This document shows positions 46,666 to 55,421 of a stretch of DNA of 62,871 nt, piece by piece; the first letter of the stretch is position 1; the number at the start of each line of letters is the position of its first letter. Both the position numbers and the translations under genes were made by a program. Location: positions 1-62,871 of the forward strand of contig LJSY01000023.1 of NCBI GenBank assembly GCA_001314805.1. The letters run 5' to 3'. This stretch comes from Rhodobacteraceae bacterium HLUCCO18. Its GTDB lineage: Bacteria > Pseudomonadota > Alphaproteobacteria > Rhodobacterales > Rhodobacteraceae. The notes beneath the pieces are model-generated. The model was not told the DNA's origin and made no database searches. It saw only the letters and a program-made list of their open reading frames with translations.

Positions 46666-48353
46666 GCGCGCTTCTCGCGCAGGGGCCGGGCGACCTCCGC
46701 CGCGTTGTGCAGGGTCAGTTTCAGAACCTCATCCCTCGGTCCGCAGGTCCTGACGCGGCCGTCCTCCAGCACGAGGATGTCGTCGCAGGTGGAGATCGCC
46801 GTGGGACGATGGGTCATCAGCAGCACCGCCTTGCCGGCCCGCTTCATCTCCAGCACGGCGGTGTTCAGGGCCTCGGACCCTTCCGCGTCGAGGGCGGAAT
46901 TCGGCTCGTCGAGGATCAGGATCTGCGGATCGCCGAAGAGCGCGCGCGCCAGCGCCACGCGCTGCAACTGGCCGCCCGACAGCTGAAGCGCGCTGCCGCC
47001 AAGCGGCGTGTCGTAGCCCTTGGGCAGCGTCAGGATGATGTCATGCACACGCGCCCTTTTCGCGGCCTCGACGATGCTGGCCGGATCGCCCTTCATGCTC
47101 ATGCGCGCGATGTTCTCGGCGACGGTTCCGGGCAGGATCCGGATAGTCTGAGGCAGGTAGCCGATATGACGTCCGAGCGTGTCCGGGGAGAACTGGTCGA
47201 TGGACGCCCCGTCAAGGCGTACCTCGCCCGCCGCGCGGCGCGACAGGCCGATCACCGCGCGCGCGAGGGAGGATTTGCCCGCGCCCGATTTTCCGATCAC
47301 GCCAAGGACCCGACCGGGGCGGATCTCGAAGGATATTCCCGACAGGACGGGACGTTCCCGGTCGGATGCGATGACGGACAGCCCCACCACCGTCAGGCGC
47401 GCCGCCGGCCGGGGCAGCGGCAGCGGCGACGGCGCGGCCGGCATCTCTCCGGTCAGCCGCTTCAGATCGCGCCGGGCGGCCCATGCGCGCTGCGCCACGG
47501 GCCACTGGGACACGCCGACCTCGACCGGCGCAAGCGCGCGGCCCAGCATGACGGAGGCTGCGATCATCGCCCCGGCCGTCACCTGGCCCTGCAGGACGAG
47601 CCATGCACCGACCGCCAGCATCGCCGATTGCAGGAAGAGCCGGAAGGCACGGGTGAAGGCGCCGAAGGCCCCGGTCCAGTCGCTCGCGCGCGTCAGCCGG
47701 GCCTCGGCCACGTCCTGCATCGCGATCCAGCGATTCGCCACGGCCTCCGTCATGCCCTGCGCGCGGATGAAATCACCCGCGTCTTCGGCCCGACGCGCGA
47801 AACCCTGCGCCTCTGCCTGCAGGGCGCCGCCGTCGCGCATCCGGCGTGCGGACAGGACCTGATTGAGGATCGCGGCGGTCACGAGGACCGTTCCGCCCGC
47901 CACACCGACCCAGCCCAGAAGCGGGTGAAAGATGAAGATCGCGGCGATGAAAACCGGGGTCCATGGCGCATCCATCAGCGCCAGGCACAGCGGCGAGGCG
48001 TAGAAGCCGCGGATGGCCTCGATATCGGCAAGGCCGCCGCCGCGAGGCCCGTTGCCGAGCGCCGCGCGTTCCAGCACCCTTTCGAAGGTGCCTCTGTTCA
48101 GTGCGGCCTGCACCCGCGTGCCCACGCGCGACATGACCCGGGCGCGGGCGAAATCCAGTAGCCAGTAGAGCAGGTAAAGCCCCGAAACCAGCATCGTGAG
48201 CGCGAGCAACGTCTCCTGCGAGCGCGACGACAGCACCCGCTCGTAGATCTGCAGCATGAAAAGCGGACCCGTCAGCATCAGCAGGTTGGTAAAGACGCTG
48301 AACCCCGCGGCGAGGGCGACGGGGCGTCGAAGGGCGAGCCGGTTCTCGGGCAT
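46662..48353 (-). CDS. Type I secretion ABC transporter (PrtD/LapB family)
   Basis: A 563-residue half transporter: an N-terminal membrane domain with about six helices (FSVFTNLLMLTGPLFMLQIY at the start) and a C-terminal ATPase with Walker A IGKSGAGKSS, LSGGQLQRVALARAL and ILILDEPNS. It pairs with the downstream HlyD protein. ATG 48353 is preferred. No RTX-type exported substrate is seen in the window, so it would be elsewhere, or absent if the system is dead. Confidence 0.9.
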   Translation of the reverse strand: MPENRLALRRPVALAAGFSVFTNLLMLTGPLFMLQIYERVLSSRSQETLLALTMLVSGLYLLYWLLDFARARVMSRVGTRVQAALNRGTFERVLERAALGNGPRGGGLADIEAIRGFYASPLCLALMDAPWTPVFIAAIFIFHPLLGWVGVAGGTVLVTAAILNQVLSARRMRDGGALQAEAQGFARRAEDAGDFIRAQGMTEAVANRWIAMQDVAEARLTRASDWTGAFGAFTRAFRLFLQSAMLAVGAWLVLQGQVTAGAMIAASVMLGRALAPVEVGVSQWPVAQRAWAARRDLKRLTGEMPAAPSPLPLPRPAARLTVVGLSVIASDRERPVLSGISFEIRPGRVLGVIGKSGAGKSSLARAVIGLSRRAAGEVRLDGASIDQFSPDTLGRHIGYLPQTIRILPGTVAENIARMSMKGDPASIVEAAKRARVHDIILTLPKGYDTPLGGSALQLSGGQLQRVALARALFGDPQILILDEPNSALDAEGSEALNTAVLEMKRAGKAVLLMTHRPTAISTCDDILVLEDGRVRTCGPRDEVLKLTLHNAAEVARPLREKRA

Positions 48354-48524
48354 GGAAGGGCCGTGTTCCGCTGGATGGGCGACCCCGAGCCGCATGGGGG
48401 CTTGCCGCAAGCTCGGGGATCTGTCGCGGGCCTTTATGCGGCAAATTGGTTAGCGTTTCGTGAGCGAGGCGGGGAACACGGCGCCCGCTCGAAACATGCC
48501 ACGCAGGGCGGACCTCACGAAAAA

Positions 48525-48555
48525 GGCCGGGCCCATCCATGGAACGGGCCCGGCC
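48525..48555 (-). terminator. Rho-independent terminator for the secreted repeat protein
   Basis: On the minus strand GGCCGGGCCC, an 11-base loop, GGGCCCGGCC, then TTTTTC. The stem is 10 bp and all G/C. It sits 24 bases after the stop of the gene ending at 48580. Confidence 0.9.
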
Positions 48556-48579
48556 GGGGGGTCTCGCTGCGGCTGCGGG

Positions 48580-49224
48580 TTACGACCCAAGTGCGCCTTC
48601 GACAGCCGATTCCACGGCCGAGGCGTCCTCGGAGGTCAGGGCGAGATAGACTTCTGCGGTTTCCTCATCGCTCAGGTCGTCGATCTGCTCCTGCGTGTAG
48701 CCGATGCTGGTCAGTTGTGTGGCCACCACTTGGTCGATATTGGATCGGGTCTCCGCCATCACCTCGGCCGCGTCGGTCATTTCGCCCATGGGCGAAAGAT
48801 TCATGACGTCGAGCTGTTGGCCCAGATCGTTGGTCTCGCCAGTTGTCGCCGCGAGGTAGATCTGCGCCACCTCGTTGTCCGACATGGACTCGATGGCGGA
48901 TGGCTCGTAGCCGTTGGCCTCGAGAATGGCGCGCACCTCGTCGTCGATCATCGTGGTGCGTTCGAAATCGGCCGGCATCATGTCGGCATCGGTCAGGTCC
49001 ATGCCGCTGAGCAGGGCACGGACGTCTGCGGGGTCTTCGCTGGTGGACACGAGGTAGATCTCGGCGACCTGCGAAGTGCTGAGGCGGTCCATCTCGGAGA
49101 CGTCGTAGCCGTAGTTCTCAAGCACGCCGCGCACGGTCTCGCGCGCGTCCGTCTGGGCGAATGCTGCCGCCGGAATGGTCAGAGAGAGCGCCGTCGTGGC
49201 GGCGAGAAGCGTTCGGGAGATCAT
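48580..49224 (-). CDS. Secreted protein with three tandem repeats
   Basis: A 214-residue acidic protein with a signal peptide (MISRTLLAATTALSLTIPAA, ending AFAQ). Three repeats are seen at about 31-64, 97-128 and 167-199, each with a helix (L-E-x-x-G-Y), then S-x-x-E/Q-V/T-A-E/Q-I/V-Y-L. I do not recognise a named domain. The start follows a weak RBS and a GGAAC-N16-CGTG promoter 75-99 bases upstream, so it is probably in the stress regulon. Confidence 0.7.
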   Translation of the reverse strand: MISRTLLAATTALSLTIPAAAFAQTDARETVRGVLENYGYDVSEMDRLSTSQVAEIYLVSTSEDPADVRALLSGMDLTDADMMPADFERTTMIDDEVRAILEANGYEPSAIESMSDNEVAQIYLAATTGETNDLGQQLDVMNLSPMGEMTDAAEVMAETRSNIDQVVATQLTSIGYTQEQIDDLSDEETAEVYLALTSEDASAVESAVEGALGS

Positions 49225-49298
49225 GGTGATATCCTTTCTCTTGCGTTGCCTTGCACCGCCTTCGGAACCCTTCACGGTCCCGGGCGGCTCGGGGAGTC

Positions 49299-49323
49299 CA
49301 CGCATCGGGACGCGATGGGTTCC
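49299..49323 (-). promoter_or_regulatory. EcfG-type promoter, secreted repeat protein (weaker match)
   Basis: On the minus strand GGAAC (49323-49319), 16 bases, then CGTG (49302-49299). The -10 lacks the final T of the CGTT consensus. The flanks CCCATCG before and CGATGCG after match the degP promoter. Confidence 0.5.
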
Positions 49324-49441
49324 CACAAAATTCCGCGGTTCCGATCACGCGTCGGTGAGAATGCATGCGCGCGTGGCGATGCGCGAGGCAGGACGTCCTG
49401 GATTGCGCAGAGGTTCCGCCCGAAATCCGGAACCGAAACCC

Positions 49442-49467
49442 GGAACCGAAAGGCCAGAACCGGCGTT
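49442..49467 (+). promoter_or_regulatory. EcfG-type promoter before galU-like gene
   Basis: GGAAC (49442-49446), 17 bases, CGTT (49464-49467). Two further GGAACCGAAA copies lie just upstream. Confidence 0.65.
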
Positions 49468-49520
49468 GCCTGACGGATATGGCCCCGGTGGGCGTGGCCA
49501 TCAGCAAGGAGTTCCCGAAA

Positions 49521-50300
49521 ATGATCCGGACCGCCGTCTTTCCCGTCGCTGGCCGTGGCTCGCGCATGCAGCCGGCAACCAATGCCGTCCCGAAGGAGCT
49601 TTTGCCGGTCTACGACACGCCGCTCTTGCAGTTCGCCATCGACGAGGCGCGCGACGCCGGGATCGAACGGTTCGTTTTCGTCACCAGCCCCGACAAGCCC
49701 GGGATCGAGACCTATGTCCGCTCCCAGCATGCCGATATCGACACCCTTTTCGTGACGCAGGAGGCGCCGCTGGGGCTGGGCCATGCGATCCTGATTGCCA
49801 GTGCCGCGGTGCGAAACGAACCCTTCGCCGTCATCCTGCCCGATGACGTGATCTTCGCCTCGCCGCCCGCGCTGGCGCAAATGTGCCGGGCCTACGAGGC
49901 GGGCTTTGCCCATCACATGATCGCGGCGATGGAGGTTCGCCCCGAGGACACCGGCGCCTATGGCATCTTCGACGCCGAGCCGCCTGTGCCGGGCGGGCAG
50001 GTGACGGTGCGCGGTGTGGTCGAGAAACCCGAGCCGCAAGAGGCGCCTTCGACGCTGGCCGCCGTGGGCCGCTATATCCTCGCGCCGGGCATCTTCGACA
50101 CGCTGCTGACGACGGGGCGGGGACTGGGTGGAGAGATCCAGCTGACCGATGCCATCGCGCGCGACCTGCAGCGCAAGACCGTGACAGCCTTCCGCTTCGA
50201 GGGTGTGCGCTACGATTGCGGACGACCCGACGGGCTTCTCGAGGCAGCCACGGCCATCCGGGACGCCCGGGAGATGCTGGCAGCGGGCGCCGTGGCCTGA
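49521..50300 (+). CDS. galU: UTP-glucose-1-phosphate uridylyltransferase-like (GalU family), short form
   Basis: A nucleotidyltransferase with AGRGSRMQPATNAVPKELLP and ILPDDVIF, GGEIQLTDAI. The 259-residue length is 30-40 less than most GalU proteins. ATG 49521 follows AAGGAG. An upstream ATG at 49479 is possible. It would supply UDP-glucose for glucans or trehalose under stress, given the EcfG promoter upstream; glucose specificity is inferred from the family. Confidence 0.82.
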   Translation: MIRTAVFPVAGRGSRMQPATNAVPKELLPVYDTPLLQFAIDEARDAGIERFVFVTSPDKPGIETYVRSQHADIDTLFVTQEAPLGLGHAILIASAAVRNEPFAVILPDDVIFASPPALAQMCRAYEAGFAHHMIAAMEVRPEDTGAYGIFDAEPPVPGGQVTVRGVVEKPEPQEAPSTLAAVGRYILAPGIFDTLLTTGRGLGGEIQLTDAIARDLQRKTVTAFRFEGVRYDCGRPDGLLEAATAIRDAREMLAAGAVA

Positions 50301-50330
50301 CCCCGTGGAGGAATGGCGCGTCCGTTGCCC

Positions 50331-50714
50331 CTAGAACACGAGGCCCAGCAGCACCCAGATGACGGCGACGACCACGAGGATCACCAGCGCCCCGCGCCAG
50401 TTGTCCCTGGTGCCGCGCAGCCGTTCGGGGCTGCGTGTGGGCGTGTCGGCCGCGCCCGCATCGCCGGGGCCGGCGCGCACGTCGCGCTTTTCCGTCCCGG
50501 CGACGGTCTCGGCCTGCGTTCTGGGCGGCTCCGCGCGAGGGGCACGCGCCTCCGTGCCGGGTGTGCCGCTTTCGCTGTCGGTTTCCAGCGGTGCGGCGGC
50601 CGGTTCCTCGATCCGGCGGGCGCGGTTTTCCTGCACCAGCTGATCGCGGTTCTTGGGCGCGGTGACGGGGGCCTTCCCGATATCGGGGGTCCACTCGGCA
50701 TCCTTCCTAGTCAT
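50331..50714 (-). CDS. Tail-anchored hypothetical protein
   Basis: A 127-residue acidic/proline-rich protein with no domain that I know and one hydrophobic segment at the very C-terminus (ALVILVVVAVIWVLLGLVF), giving a tail anchor. ATG 50714 has GGAGG five bases upstream. It is divergent from degP and shares the symmetric EcfG-type promoter. Confidence 0.6.
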   Translation of the reverse strand: MTRKDAEWTPDIGKAPVTAPKNRDQLVQENRARRIEEPAAAPLETDSESGTPGTEARAPRAEPPRTQAETVAGTEKRDVRAGPGDAGAADTPTRSPERLRGTRDNWRGALVILVVVAVIWVLLGLVF

Positions 50715-50799
50715 CTCATCCTCCAACTCGGTTGTCCTGTGGGATCAATGCGCGCGGGCCTTCGTTGTTCCCGTACGGCACCCCCGCGAGACGTCCCGT

Positions 50800-50829
50800 G
50801 GGAACCCATCGACCGGTCGATGCGTTCCC
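50800..50829. promoter_or_regulatory. Near-palindromic bidirectional EcfG-type promoter
   Basis: Plus strand: GGAAC (50801-50805), 17 bases, CGTT (50823-50826), towards degP. Minus strand: GGAAC (50828-50824), 17 bases, GGTT (50806-50803), towards the tail-anchored gene. The 30-base element is an inverted repeat with one mismatched pair; its centre CATCGACCGGTCGATG is perfect. Confidence 0.75.
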
Positions 50830-50863
50830 AGAATTTGACCGCATCGACACCGAAAGGATCGCC

Positions 50864-52333
50864 ATGATGACGTCCGTGTCCCACCCGAACCGCAATCTTC
50901 TCCTCGGCGTGGCCGTGGCCGCGATGCTGGCCGTGGCCCTGCCTGTCGCGCCCGCGCCGGCGCAGGAGGCCGGTTTCGACACGCCGCAGGATTTCTCCGA
51001 GATGGTGGCCGAGCGGTTGCCTTCGGTCGTCGGCATCCTGTCCACCGGACCGACCCCCGAGGGCCCGCCCGCGACCATACCTCAGCTGCCGCCCGAGTTG
51101 CGCGAGTTCTTCGGCCAGCCGGGTCCGCAGATGCGCCCGCCCGGTCCCATGCGCAGCCAGGGCTCGGGCTTCATCGTCTCCGGAGACGGGCTCGTGGTGA
51201 CGAACAACCATGTCATCGAGGGCGCCGAGCGGATCGAGGTCGTGCTGAACGACGAACGCCGCTTCGACGCCACGCTGGTGGGCACCGACCCGGCCACTGA
51301 CATAGCCCTGCTCAGGATCGACGGCGCCGAGGATCTGCCCGCGGTCTCGTGGGGGTCCTCCGACGATCTGACCATCGGCGAATGGGTGGTGGCCATCGGC
51401 AATCCCTTCGGCCTCGGCGGAACCGTGACGGCCGGGATCGTCTCGGCCCGGTCGCGCGACATCGATGCGGGGCCCTATGACGACTTCATCCAGACCGACG
51501 CCGCGATCAACCGGGGCAATTCGGGCGGGCCGCTCTTCGATGCCACGGGCGACGTCGTGGGGGTGAACACCGCGATCTTCTCGCCCACCGGCGGCAATGT
51601 GGGGATCGGCTTCGCCGTGCCCTCCTCGGTCGCCGAGAGGGTCGTGGCCGACCTGCGCGATGACGGCCGGGTCGAGCGTGGCTGGCTCGGCGTGCAGGTG
51701 CAGGCGCTCGACGAAAATCTGGCCGGCGCGCTGGGTCTCGACGACACCCGGGGCGTTCTGATCGCCGACGTCGTCGAGGACAGCCCCGCCGCCCGCGCCG
51801 GGCTGGAACCGGGGGACGTGATCCTGGAGGTCGCGGGCACGGAGGTGGACACGCCGCGCGACCTGACATTCGCCATCGCGGACCTGCCCGTGGGCGACGA
51901 GATCGACATCGCCTACACGCGCGAGGGCGAGGCCGACGAGGTGGAGGTGACCATCGGCCTGAGGTCCGCCGCGATCCTCGCCGAGGACATTCCGCCGGCC
52001 ACCGCGATCCCGGACGAAGACGAGGGCCCGCGCATGGGCGTTTCGGTCACGCCGCTTTCGGGCGATCTGCGCGAGCAGGAGGGCATTCCCAGCGATGTGC
52101 GCGGCCTTCTGGTCCAGCAGGTGGCGCCGGGCAGTGCGGCAGAGGCGGCGGGCCTGCGCCAGGGCGACGTCCTGGTCTCGGCGGCGGGCGCGCAGCTGGG
52201 CCGGGTCGAAACCCTGCGCGACGCGATCGCGGCGGTTGCGGAGGAGGAGGGGCTGTTGCTCCTTCGTATCTACCGGGGCGGGAACTACGGCTTTCTGACC
52301 GTTGATCTGAGCGAAGCCCCGGCCGGGAACTGA
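50864..52333 (+). CDS. degP: Periplasmic serine protease DegP/DegQ
   Basis: A HtrA-family protease and chaperone of 489 residues. A signal peptide (about 1-34) is followed by the trypsin-like domain with NNHVIEGAE (His), ATDIALLRI (Asp) and GNSGGPLF (Ser). Two PDZ domains follow (about 275-365 and 385-485). An EcfG promoter lies 38-64 bases before the start. A terminator shared with dps follows. Confidence 0.93.
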   Translation: MMTSVSHPNRNLLLGVAVAAMLAVALPVAPAPAQEAGFDTPQDFSEMVAERLPSVVGILSTGPTPEGPPATIPQLPPELREFFGQPGPQMRPPGPMRSQGSGFIVSGDGLVVTNNHVIEGAERIEVVLNDERRFDATLVGTDPATDIALLRIDGAEDLPAVSWGSSDDLTIGEWVVAIGNPFGLGGTVTAGIVSARSRDIDAGPYDDFIQTDAAINRGNSGGPLFDATGDVVGVNTAIFSPTGGNVGIGFAVPSSVAERVVADLRDDGRVERGWLGVQVQALDENLAGALGLDDTRGVLIADVVEDSPAARAGLEPGDVILEVAGTEVDTPRDLTFAIADLPVGDEIDIAYTREGEADEVEVTIGLRSAAILAEDIPPATAIPDEDEGPRMGVSVTPLSGDLREQEGIPSDVRGLLVQQVAPGSAAEAAGLRQGDVLVSAAGAQLGRVETLRDAIAAVAEEEGLLLLRIYRGGNYGFLTVDLSEAPAGN

Positions 52334-52353
52334 CGCACCGCGCAGTCCGAAAA

Positions 52354-52385
52354 AAAGGGCCGCCCGATCACCGGGGCGGCCCTTT
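52354..52385. terminator. Bidirectional terminator between degP and dps
   Basis: AAAGGGCCGCCC, 8-base loop, GGGCGGCCCTTT. The 12-bp stem has A-run and T-run flanks, so it works in both directions for the convergent degP and dps genes. Confidence 0.9.
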
Positions 52386-52407
52386 CCGGGTCCAGGTCAT
52401 GCGACGT

Positions 52408-52890
52408 CTACGCGGCCTCGGCATTCGCCCCGATGAACCACGCGTCCTTGTCCACCGTGCGACTGACCGCGGTGAAAAGGTCGGCGGTGTCCGTGTCGCC
52501 GGCCTCCTCGGCCACCTCGGCGGCCTCGCGGATGGCGGCGCCCAGTTCCATGAATCGTTCCTTGAGATGGGTCACATGCTCCTGGATGTCCGACAGCTCG
52601 AGCGGATAGGCGACGAGCGTGGACTTGTCGGCCACGATCTCGACCGTGCCCGTGGCATTCCCGCCGAGGATCACGGCGCGTTCGGCCATGGTGTCGGCGC
52701 TGTCGCGCAGGCGGTCGGCCACGTCGTCGAGCAGCTCGTGCACGCCGATGAAGCCCTTGCCCTTGAGGTTCCAGTGCGCCTGCTTGACGGCCAGCGTCAG
52801 GTTGATCGTGTTGACCAGATTGGCGTTCAGCAGGTCGACGACCTGCGCGCGCGTGTCCTGATTGAGACCTGCGGCGAAATTCGTTGGCAT
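52408..52890 (-). CDS. dps: Dps family DNA-binding/ferritin-like protein
   Basis: A 160-residue four-helix ferritin-like protein that oxidises iron with peroxide. Ferroxidase residues lie in KQAHWNLKGKGFIGVHELLDD (His and Asp) and the helix after it (DRLRDSADTMAERAVILGG). ATG 52890 is set by the family N-terminus. It has the clear EcfG-type promoter at 52928-52953, so it is a stress gene. Confidence 0.93.
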   Translation of the reverse strand: MPTNFAAGLNQDTRAQVVDLLNANLVNTINLTLAVKQAHWNLKGKGFIGVHELLDDVADRLRDSADTMAERAVILGGNATGTVEIVADKSTLVAYPLELSDIQEHVTHLKERFMELGAAIREAAEVAEEAGDTDTADLFTAVSRTVDKDAWFIGANAEAA

Positions 52891-52927
52891 GTGTGCCTCC
52901 GTGGTTCGGGTTTCGTTGCGCGGAGAC

Positions 52928-52953
52928 AACCCGAGAGCGGGCGGCTGGGTTCC
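52928..52953 (-). promoter_or_regulatory. EcfG-type promoter of dps
   Basis: Minus strand GGAAC (52953-52949), 17 bases, GGTT (52931-52928). Both elements match the consensus and the dps start is 38 bases downstream. Confidence 0.75.
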
Positions 52954-52992
52954 AAACGGCGGGTGCGTGCGTCGGGTGCGTGCGTCGGGGGA

Positions 52993-53643
52993 TCAGTCCG
53001 CCTCGAACACCGCGACGAGGGCGTCGAGATCATCCCTTGCCGTGACGATCAGCAGATCGTCGCCCGTCTCGAGGCTGACATCATCCCCGGCCAGATGCTC
53101 GTCCACGCCACGGATGATGGCCACCACGCGGGCATTTTCGGGCAGGTCCAGCTCGCCCAGCGCCGAGCCCGAGAGCTGCTCGGGCACCTCCAGACGCTTG
53201 AGCGCCAGCTGGTTGGTCAGCGCGCTTTCGTGGGCCAGTTCGGTGCGATCCTCCAACGCCTCGGCCAGTTCCTGCGCGACGGTCGCATGGGGATTGATCG
53301 CGTCGTGCAGTTTCAGTTCCTCGCAGACATCCATCAGCTCCGAGGACACGATCTGAGGGATCACGCGCCCGAAGCCGATGGAACGCGCGACGAGACTTGC
53401 GAGGATATTGTCCTCGGACGCGTTGGTGACGGCGACGAAGACGTCGTTCTCGCCCCTGTAAACCTCCCGCAGGGTGGTGGGCATGGTGCCGTCGCCATGG
53501 AGCATCCCGCAGTCGAGCCGTTGGGCGAGGGCCTCCAGCTTCTCGCGGCTCTGGTCGATGACGACGACCTCGTGCTCGTGTTCGATCAGGGTTCCGGCGA
53601 TGGCCTCGCCGAAGCGGGACGCGCCGAGGACGACGATGCGCAT
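52993..53643 (-). CDS. TrkA/KtrA-type potassium channel regulatory protein
   Basis: A 216-residue RCK protein: an N-terminal nucleotide-binding Rossmann domain (VVLGASRFGEAIAGTLIE, then VVVIDQSREK) and a C-terminal TrkA-C domain (about 140-215). It would gate the neighbouring TrkH channel in response to nucleotide. The genes are six bases apart. No EcfG-type site was found before this pair. Confidence 0.9.
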   Translation of the reverse strand: MRIVVLGASRFGEAIAGTLIEHEHEVVVIDQSREKLEALAQRLDCGMLHGDGTMPTTLREVYRGENDVFVAVTNASEDNILASLVARSIGFGRVIPQIVSSELMDVCEELKLHDAINPHATVAQELAEALEDRTELAHESALTNQLALKRLEVPEQLSGSALGELDLPENARVVAIIRGVDEHLAGDDVSLETGDDLLIVTARDDLDALVAVFEAD

Positions 53644-53649
53644 GGGTTC

Positions 53650-55047
53650 CTACCTCCGTGACATCCATGTGCGCGGAGCAAGCAGAAGCAGCACCGCGAA
53701 GAATTCCAGCCGCCCCAGCCACATTCCGAACCCGAGCGACAGTTTCAGATCGTCGCTCAGATCCGCGCCGACGATCCCGGTCGAAAGGCCCGCCGTGGAC
53801 AGGGCCGAGACGACCTCGAACAGCGCGGGCAGGGCGGGGTGGCCATGGCCCAGCATGTGCAGCCAGAGCACGGCCATCGCGATAAGATAGATGCCGACAA
53901 GCGCGAGGATGGCGGTCAGCGTGTCGGCCTCCACCGGCTCGCCCGCGTGGCGCAATGGGGCAAGCGCGCCGGCCGGCAGGCGCTGTTTCTGCCCGTCATG
54001 CAAGATCGCGCGCAGCACGATGCCCAGCCGGAGAAGTTTCAGTCCCCCCGCCGTCGATCCGATATCGCCACCCGCCGCCATCGCGATGACGAGGACCAAG
54101 AGCGCCGCGCCTGCCGGGGGGAGGGGCCCGGTCGAGAACCCGGCCGTTGTCAGGGCCAAGATCACGTTGAGGATCGCGCCATAAATGTCTGAAATGTCGC
54201 GCAAACCGCCGATGTAGAGCATGATCGCGTAAAGCGTGCCTACCGTGAGGAGCGCCAGAAGCACTCGCCGGACCGAGCCAAGCCTCCACGCGTCGCGAGG
54301 CTTGCCCTGCAGGATCAGCACGTAGGTCAGAAGCGAAACCGCGCCGAGGACGCCGGCCAGCACCACGATCCCTTGTCCCATGGCGCCGTAGCTGGCGAGA
54401 CTGTCGGATCTGGGCGCGAAGCCCCCGGTCGAGACCGCCGCGAGGATCAGCGCCACGGCCTCGCGCCAGTCGGGAATGACGAGGACGGCGAGGGCCGTCA
54501 TCACGACCGTCAGCCCCAGATAGACGGCCAGCAGTTGCTGTGCCTGCCTGCGGGTCGAGGCGATGCGGTCGCCCTGGTCGATGCCCGCCTGTCCCAGCTT
54601 TTGCGCGGGCATGCCCGAGGGCAGCAGCAGCGCCAGCACGGCGGTGGCGATGACCAGCCCGCCGCACCACTGGATCCAGGCGCGCAGGATATGCGCCGCG
54701 AAAGGCCAGCTGTCGGGGTCGGCGGCGACGGAGAGGCCGGTGGTCGTGGCCGCGCTCATCGCTTCGAAGAAGGCGTCGATGGGCGGCATGCCGAGCGTCA
54801 TGAGCGCCGGCATCGTCAGGATCGCGCTGAGGGCGAAGACCAGCGCGATGGAGGCGATCGCCTCGATCCCGCGCAGGTCTGCGGGCAGCGGATGGCGCCA
54901 GACGGCGGCGAAGACCGCGAGCGGCAGAACGGCCGGGACGGCGAGGCTGAGCGCGAGCGGCAGCGCCCCTTCCACCAGCGCCCAGAGCGCGGGAGGCCCG
55001 AGCAGCACCACGAAGATCGGGGCGTGCTTGGCCAGTGTCAGCGCCAC
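53650..55047 (-). CDS. trkH: TrkH-family potassium transporter
   Basis: A K+ channel subunit of about 465 residues with pore-loop motifs AATTTGLSV, STGGFAPRSDS, TTAGFSTG and STAGLSTG in four repeats, the selectivity-filter glycines. The N-terminus is uncertain: ATG 55138 opens MSVKRAAAFRGGSDPL but meets a stop after 33 codons, in a GCGC-rich tract, while the channel frame continues. A GTG at 55047 is a simple solution. A frameshift near 55046-55082 is the alternative. It is coupled to the trkA gene six bases away. Confidence 0.82.
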   Translation of the reverse strand: MALTLAKHAPIFVVLLGPPALWALVEGALPLALSLAVPAVLPLAVFAAVWRHPLPADLRGIEAIASIALVFALSAILTMPALMTLGMPPIDAFFEAMSAATTTGLSVAADPDSWPFAAHILRAWIQWCGGLVIATAVLALLLPSGMPAQKLGQAGIDQGDRIASTRRQAQQLLAVYLGLTVVMTALAVLVIPDWREAVALILAAVSTGGFAPRSDSLASYGAMGQGIVVLAGVLGAVSLLTYVLILQGKPRDAWRLGSVRRVLLALLTVGTLYAIMLYIGGLRDISDIYGAILNVILALTTAGFSTGPLPPAGAALLVLVIAMAAGGDIGSTAGGLKLLRLGIVLRAILHDGQKQRLPAGALAPLRHAGEPVEADTLTAILALVGIYLIAMAVLWLHMLGHGHPALPALFEVVSALSTAGLSTGIVGADLSDDLKLSLGFGMWLGRLEFFAVLLLLAPRTWMSRR

Positions 55048-55373
55048 GACCGCGACGCGCGCGCGACCGCAACGCGCGCGCGCCGGATCAGCGGGTCGGA
55101 CCCGCCGCGAAACGCGGCTGCGCGCTTGACGCTCATGACCGGGCCGTCCCGGCCGTTCGGACCTTGGCAAGGCAAAGCGGTGACCGGCCTGGACCGGCGA
55201 TCGACGGCCTGCGCGTTGTCTCGGCGGACCCGCAGTATTTGGCCAAGTGTCCGGAACGGGACAAGGGAGGAGGTCCCCGGAACGGCATCCGACGCACACG
55301 ACTCTCGCGCAGGTCGCGCGGCGCGTCCCTGGCGGGTGACTCATCCTTCCGCGTCCGCCGCTACCGCAGCGAA
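55048..55373. other. Gap between trkH and the PRC-barrel gene
   Basis: This 326-base stretch holds the possible upstream trkH start (ATG 55138) and low-complexity GCGC repeats. No confident gene. The plus strand has a GGAAC near 55253 that lacks a -10 partner. Confidence 0.4.
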
Positions 55374-55397
55374 AAGGGGCCGCTCGGGCGGCCCCTT
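55374..55397. terminator. Terminator of the PRC-barrel gene
   Basis: AAGGGGCCGC-TCGG-GCGGCCCCTT: 10-bp stem with a tetraloop. It lies 24 bases after the minus-strand stop at 55422. Confidence 0.88.
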
Positions 55398-55421
55398 CGC
55401 CATGCCGACGAAAGGATGGAG

